Of a stretch of DNA of 64,000 nucleotides, positions 61,343-64,000 are shown in pieces. Under the pieces are notes generated by a model that did not search any database, had not been told where the DNA came from, and saw only the letters and a program-made list of their open reading frames with translations. The stretch is taken from the NCBI RefSeq assembly GCF_000153925.1, contig NZ_DS264382.1, forward strand, positions 1-64,000. Direction: 5' to 3'. Origin of the DNA: [Ruminococcus] torques ATCC 27756. Lineage in GTDB: Bacteria > Bacillota > Clostridia > Lachnospirales > Lachnospiraceae. The position numbers and the translations under genes were made by a program. Each line of letters starts with the position of its first letter. Position 1 is the stretch's first letter.

Positions 61343-61708
61343 ATGATGGGAGAAAACGTAAAAAAAGAGACGGTAGATTATCTTCCGCTTGGAAGTGTTG
61401 TGATCTTAAAGGGAGGCGTGCAGAAAGTTGTTGTGATTGCCAGAGGGCTTTTGTCGGTTGCGACAGGGAAAGAAGGTTATTTTGATTACGGCGGATGTCT
61501 GTACCCGCAAGGACTGGTCGGAGATCAGATCTTATATTTTAATCACAGAGATATCGTAAAAGTTGTTTTCAGCGGATTTCACGATGACGATGATAAGATG
61601 ATGGTAGACAATATCAATCAGTGGTATATGGAATCACCATATGAACGCACAGACGTAGAAAAACTTGTAAGAGAGCGGGGCGCTCAAGATGGCGGAAAAC
61701 TCGGCTGA
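61343..61708 (+). CDS. DUF4176 family protein of the secretion locus
   Basis: The 121-residue protein carries the family pattern YLPLGSVVILKGGVQKVVVIARG, FDYGGCLYPQGLVGDQILYFNHRDI and VFSGFHDDDD. DUF4176 proteins are found beside type VIIb and LXG toxin genes and are thought to be cytoplasmic accessories; the activity is unknown. ATG at 61343 or 61346 follows GAAAGGAAAAG. The end overlaps the next gene by 20 bases. Confidence 0.82.
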   Translation: MMGENVKKETVDYLPLGSVVILKGGVQKVVVIARGLLSVATGKEGYFDYGGCLYPQGLVGDQILYFNHRDIVKVVFSGFHDDDDKMMVDNINQWYMESPYERTDVEKLVRERGAQDGGKLG

Positions 61709-62141
61709 GGAAAGAAGAAAAAGGGCAAGAGTGTGTGAGGCGCGCAGCGAAAAAAGCGCGCGTGAACGGGAGAAAGCAGAAAAAGAATCAAAGCGCGCCG
61801 CGAATGAAAAAAAGATCGAAAGATTAAAAACGGCGAGAGACAGTATCCAGTCGCAGAAAAATTCGGCAAAAGCAAAGCGGAAAAAACTGGAAAAATATGC
61901 AAACGGTGATGAAATCGGAGAATGGATCGGGAAGGAACAGACGGCGACAGTATATAGTATAGAAGGAAACGTTGTCGGACAGTACAATACTTATATTGAG
62001 CGTATTGACGATGTTGTAGACGCGCTTTGCAATGAAATAACAAGGCTGGAAAATGAAAACATGCAGTTGAGTTGGGATGTGCTTCATATAGGATCTTTGA
62101 TCAATTCTCTTGTCAATGAGATCCGTACACTTTGCAATTAA
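61689..62141 (+). CDS. Coiled-coil protein, DUF5082/YwqH-like LXG accessory
   Basis: The 150-residue protein is an almost uninterrupted charged coiled coil (EERRKRARVCEARSEKSARERE) to about residue 75. A short hinge EIGEWIGKEQTATVYSIEG and a second helix (YIERIDDVVDALCNEITRLE) follow. It resembles YwqH/DUF5082 proteins that precede LXG toxins and help target them. The order DUF4176, coiled coil, small helical protein, LXG supports this. The family match is by pattern only. Confidence 0.65.
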   Translation: MAENSAEERRKRARVCEARSEKSAREREKAEKESKRAANEKKIERLKTARDSIQSQKNSAKAKRKKLEKYANGDEIGEWIGKEQTATVYSIEGNVVGQYNTYIERIDDVVDALCNEITRLENENMQLSWDVLHIGSLINSLVNEIRTLCN

Positions 62142-62164
62142 GTATTATACGAGGAGGTATCACT

Positions 62165-62482
62165 ATGGCAACGTTGCAATCGTTGGGATCGGTAGCAGGT
62201 CTGATCAATCTCGACTATGGGAAATTTAAGTATGCTGTCGACCAGATGAGAACAAGCGCCGACGGAATTAACGGGAATGTAGAAGAAAGAGCGCGGGGAG
62301 CTGAGCGATCAGAAGCTCTTGATGAGTTTGCAGAGCAGTTCGTTCAGCTGCAAAGAATCATAAGTCTTTATAAATCACTTATAAAAAAAGATATTGATGC
62401 GATTGAAACTACGGGAGAACAACTGAAAGAAATAGATTTAAAATTAGAGGGTGTATGGAAAGGTCTTCAAATGTTGAAATAA
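62165..62482 (+). CDS. Small helical WXG100-like LXG partner
   Basis: ATG at 62165 follows GAGGAGGT, giving 105 residues. Two helices (about 22-55 and 60-95) with a break at GNVEERARGAERSEALDEF resemble WXG100-type hairpins, but there is no Trp-X-Gly in the turn. Such small proteins (DUF5344/TIGR04197-type) bind the LXG domain in an export complex. Position directly before the LXG cluster supports the role. Confidence 0.65.
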   Translation: MATLQSLGSVAGLINLDYGKFKYAVDQMRTSADGINGNVEERARGAERSEALDEFAEQFVQLQRIISLYKSLIKKDIDAIETTGEQLKEIDLKLEGVWKGLQMLK

Positions 62483-62542
62483 AGTGATTGAGAACAGCAG
62501 AAATACATGAGAAAATAAAAATAAAAAAGGAAAGCAAAAAGA

Positions 62543-63067
62543 GTGAACGTGGAAAATAAACGAGATGATAGAAAAAAGAAAATTCGGGAAATTGCCGGAG
62601 GAATTTTGTGTATTGCAGTTTTGCTTTTTATTGTTATGCAAATTATGCTGCCGGAAACAGGCATAGGTGGGATGGTGAACGAAGGGTCAATGGCAGTTTT
62701 ATTTTTCGGAGTAGGAGCAGTCTGTGCTTATGCAGCTATCAAGAAAAGAAAAGAAGATAAATCTGCGCTTGTTCTCGGTTTATGCTTAGCAGTTTTAGCA
62801 TGTGTTCCCGGTGGCTGGATCTCTGGGAAGGTCGCAGCAGATCTTATAGAAGGACCAAAAACGATCCGTCTGACATCGGTTACAACAGAGGAACTCAACG
62901 GATTATCAGGGTTAATTTCTCATCACTATTATTTATGCGGCAGAGGGGAAGACGGAAAGCAGTATCGGCTGGAAGTATCGGCAGATGAGTTTTATGAGTT
63001 GGAAAATATACATGAAATCATTGTACGATGTTATTCGAGAACAGAGCGGATTTTGGAATTTTTGTAA
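62543..63067 (+). CDS. Small membrane protein beside the LXG gene
   Basis: GTG at 62543 is the first start; GTG at 62549 is equally possible, and the ribosome site is weak. The 174-residue protein has a basic N terminus, membrane helices at about 19-36 (GGILCIAVLLFIVMQIML), 47-66 and 75-95, and a C-terminal hydrophilic domain (LTSVTTEELNGLSGLISHHYYLCGRGEDGKQYRLEV). It has no family I recognise. Genes next to LXG effectors are often immunity or accessory proteins, but this one lies before the effector, where immunity genes are less usual. Confidence 0.6.
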   Translation: MNVENKRDDRKKKIREIAGGILCIAVLLFIVMQIMLPETGIGGMVNEGSMAVLFFGVGAVCAYAAIKKRKEDKSALVLGLCLAVLACVPGGWISGKVAADLIEGPKTIRLTSVTTEELNGLSGLISHHYYLCGRGEDGKQYRLEVSADEFYELENIHEIIVRCYSRTERILEFL

Positions 63068-63160
63068 TAGTTAAAATGAACTGTTACGGAATTTTTCGGG
63101 ATAGTTTTTCGATATGCAGACATTGTACAGAGATTTTGATGAAATATCAGAGGAAAAATT

Positions 63161-64000
63161 ATGAGTGGACAATATAAAATAATGTATAGTTCTATGGATC
63201 AATTTTATGATCAGACAAACGGGCGCATGGCAGAATGGGTCAGTCAGTTAGAACCGTGGGTTAAGGCGTGTGAAAATCTTGGAAATATGGAATGTTATCA
63301 AGGAAAAAGCGCGGAGTCTGTTAAAACGTATCTGAAAGAAGTGCATATGACGCTGCTTACTTCTATACAGCAGGCAATACAGTTATATAGGACAAAATAT
63401 CTTTTTTACCGTGAAGGATATTATGATATGGAAGGGGACTTATATGCAGTCATTCCCCAGAAGACGTTACTTTCTGTAAAAGACCGGATGAAAACAGAGA
63501 TCGAAGACGTATCTGATTCTTCTCTAATAGTACAAACAAGTTTGTTAAATGTATCGGATCTTATTGCTTTGCAGGCGCCTAATTCGTATTATTTAAAAGA
63601 TTCTATGGAAGAAGTAAAGCAGAATGTAACAGACTTCAATCAAAATATTATAGATTATGAAGCGCAGCATAAGTCAGAAGCAAACGGGGAATTGGCAGAT
63701 CTGCTTCAGTCATTATTTGCAACGCTTACAGAATATTATACAAACGGAACGAATGTGACATCGTATCAGTCGGGAGACTGTTTCGGAAATTCACATATGC
63801 CGGAGCTTTGTCAGCATGTACTGACAGCGAATGAGTATTTGAAAGAAAATGCGGAAGAGATCGAGCTTGCAGAAGTAAAGATGCAGGAAGTATTCGCACA
63901 GCAATATGAAGATGCGTGTAAGGCAAGAGAAGAGGAAGGCGCAATAAAATTGCTGACAGGAGGCGCTGCGGCAATTACCGGAATCTTGGCAATCGTCGGA
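63161..64000 (+). CDS. LXG-domain type VII secretion effector, 3' end beyond the window
   Basis: ATG at 63161 follows CAGAGGA and the frame is open through the last base (280 codons seen). The start MSGQYKIMYSSMDQFYDQTNG and the long helices that follow (MECYQGKSAESVKTYLKEVHM, LYRTKYLFYREGYYDMEGDLYA, NVTDFNQNIIDYEAQH) match the N-terminal LXG domain of polymorphic toxins exported by EssC. A hydrophobic stretch (LLTGGAAAITGILAIVG) begins at the window edge. The toxin domain and immunity gene are outside the window. Confidence 0.85.
   Translation, partial: MSGQYKIMYSSMDQFYDQTNGRMAEWVSQLEPWVKACENLGNMECYQGKSAESVKTYLKEVHMTLLTSIQQAIQLYRTKYLFYREGYYDMEGDLYAVIPQKTLLSVKDRMKTEIEDVSDSSLIVQTSLLNVSDLIALQAPNSYYLKDSMEEVKQNVTDFNQNIIDYEAQHKSEANGELADLLQSLFATLTEYYTNGTNVTSYQSGDCFGNSHMPELCQHVLTANEYLKENAEEIELAEVKMQEVFAQQYEDACKAREEEGAIKLLTGGAAAITGILAIVG

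Overview
The window looks like chromosomal DNA of a gut-type Lachnospiraceae (Clostridia, Bacillota). The support is moderate GC, strong AGGAGG ribosome sites, spore gene spmA, a dnaX-ybaB-recR cluster, a split transketolase, and protein families typical of that group (DUF4230, DUF5711, TIGR03905 TSCPD, DUF6382, PepSY lipoproteins with their own two-component system). The genus cannot be fixed from sequence alone.

Layout. 0-9.1 kb: the end of an Ig-like (Big_2) wall protein, a frameshifted Gfo/Idh/MocA oxidoreductase and an M18 aminopeptidase on the minus strand, a response regulator/histidine kinase/PepSY lipoprotein module, an spmA gene without spmB, a DUF4230 membrane protein plus a tiny membrane peptide, and a CobD-like aminotransferase with a TSCPD protein. 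9.5-21.2 kb: housekeeping genes (pgi, pfkA, dnaX, ybaB, recR, two transketolase subunits), then a LysM protein with a possible degenerate MPN/JAB fold, DUF5711 and CvpA. 21.2-26.1 kb: an AT-rich two-component/ABC-transporter module resembling peptide-antibiotic sensing and export systems, with a notable promoter/hairpin arrangement between its two halves. 26.1-32.5 kb: a decayed Rpn-family nuclease, a tRNA-Ala with a palindromic promoter, a dense hairpin element, an ECF sigma/putative anti-sigma pair, and two lipoproteins, one with a transglutaminase core. 32.6-36.2 kb: a YbhJ-like aconitase-family hydratase, then an HTH-MntA/HepT toxin-antitoxin module bounded by an exact 51-bp duplication of the hydratase terminator.

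36.1-64 kb is the most interesting part: one long plus-strand locus for a type VIIb-like secretion apparatus (EssC, the ubiquitin-like EsaB, WXG100 EsxA, LXG-associated helper proteins and the start of an LXG effector). It is preceded by a protein-phosphorylation circuit: a trypsin-like protease with a C-terminal FHA domain, a PP2C phosphatase, two membrane Ser/Thr kinases, a membrane protein with tandem ETTLL repeats, a DUF6382-FHA protein, and FHA domains on EssC itself. A 2160-residue Ig-like type I membrane protein, a TPR/YfaP-like protein and a CpaE/MinD-like ATPase lie within it. Recognisable EsaA, EssA and EssB are absent from the visible part. A reasonable working model is a secretion machine whose assembly is set by kinase/phosphatase-controlled binding of phospho-ETTLL tails to FHA domains. 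A minus-strand XRE regulator divergent from the first gene is the obvious candidate local regulator.
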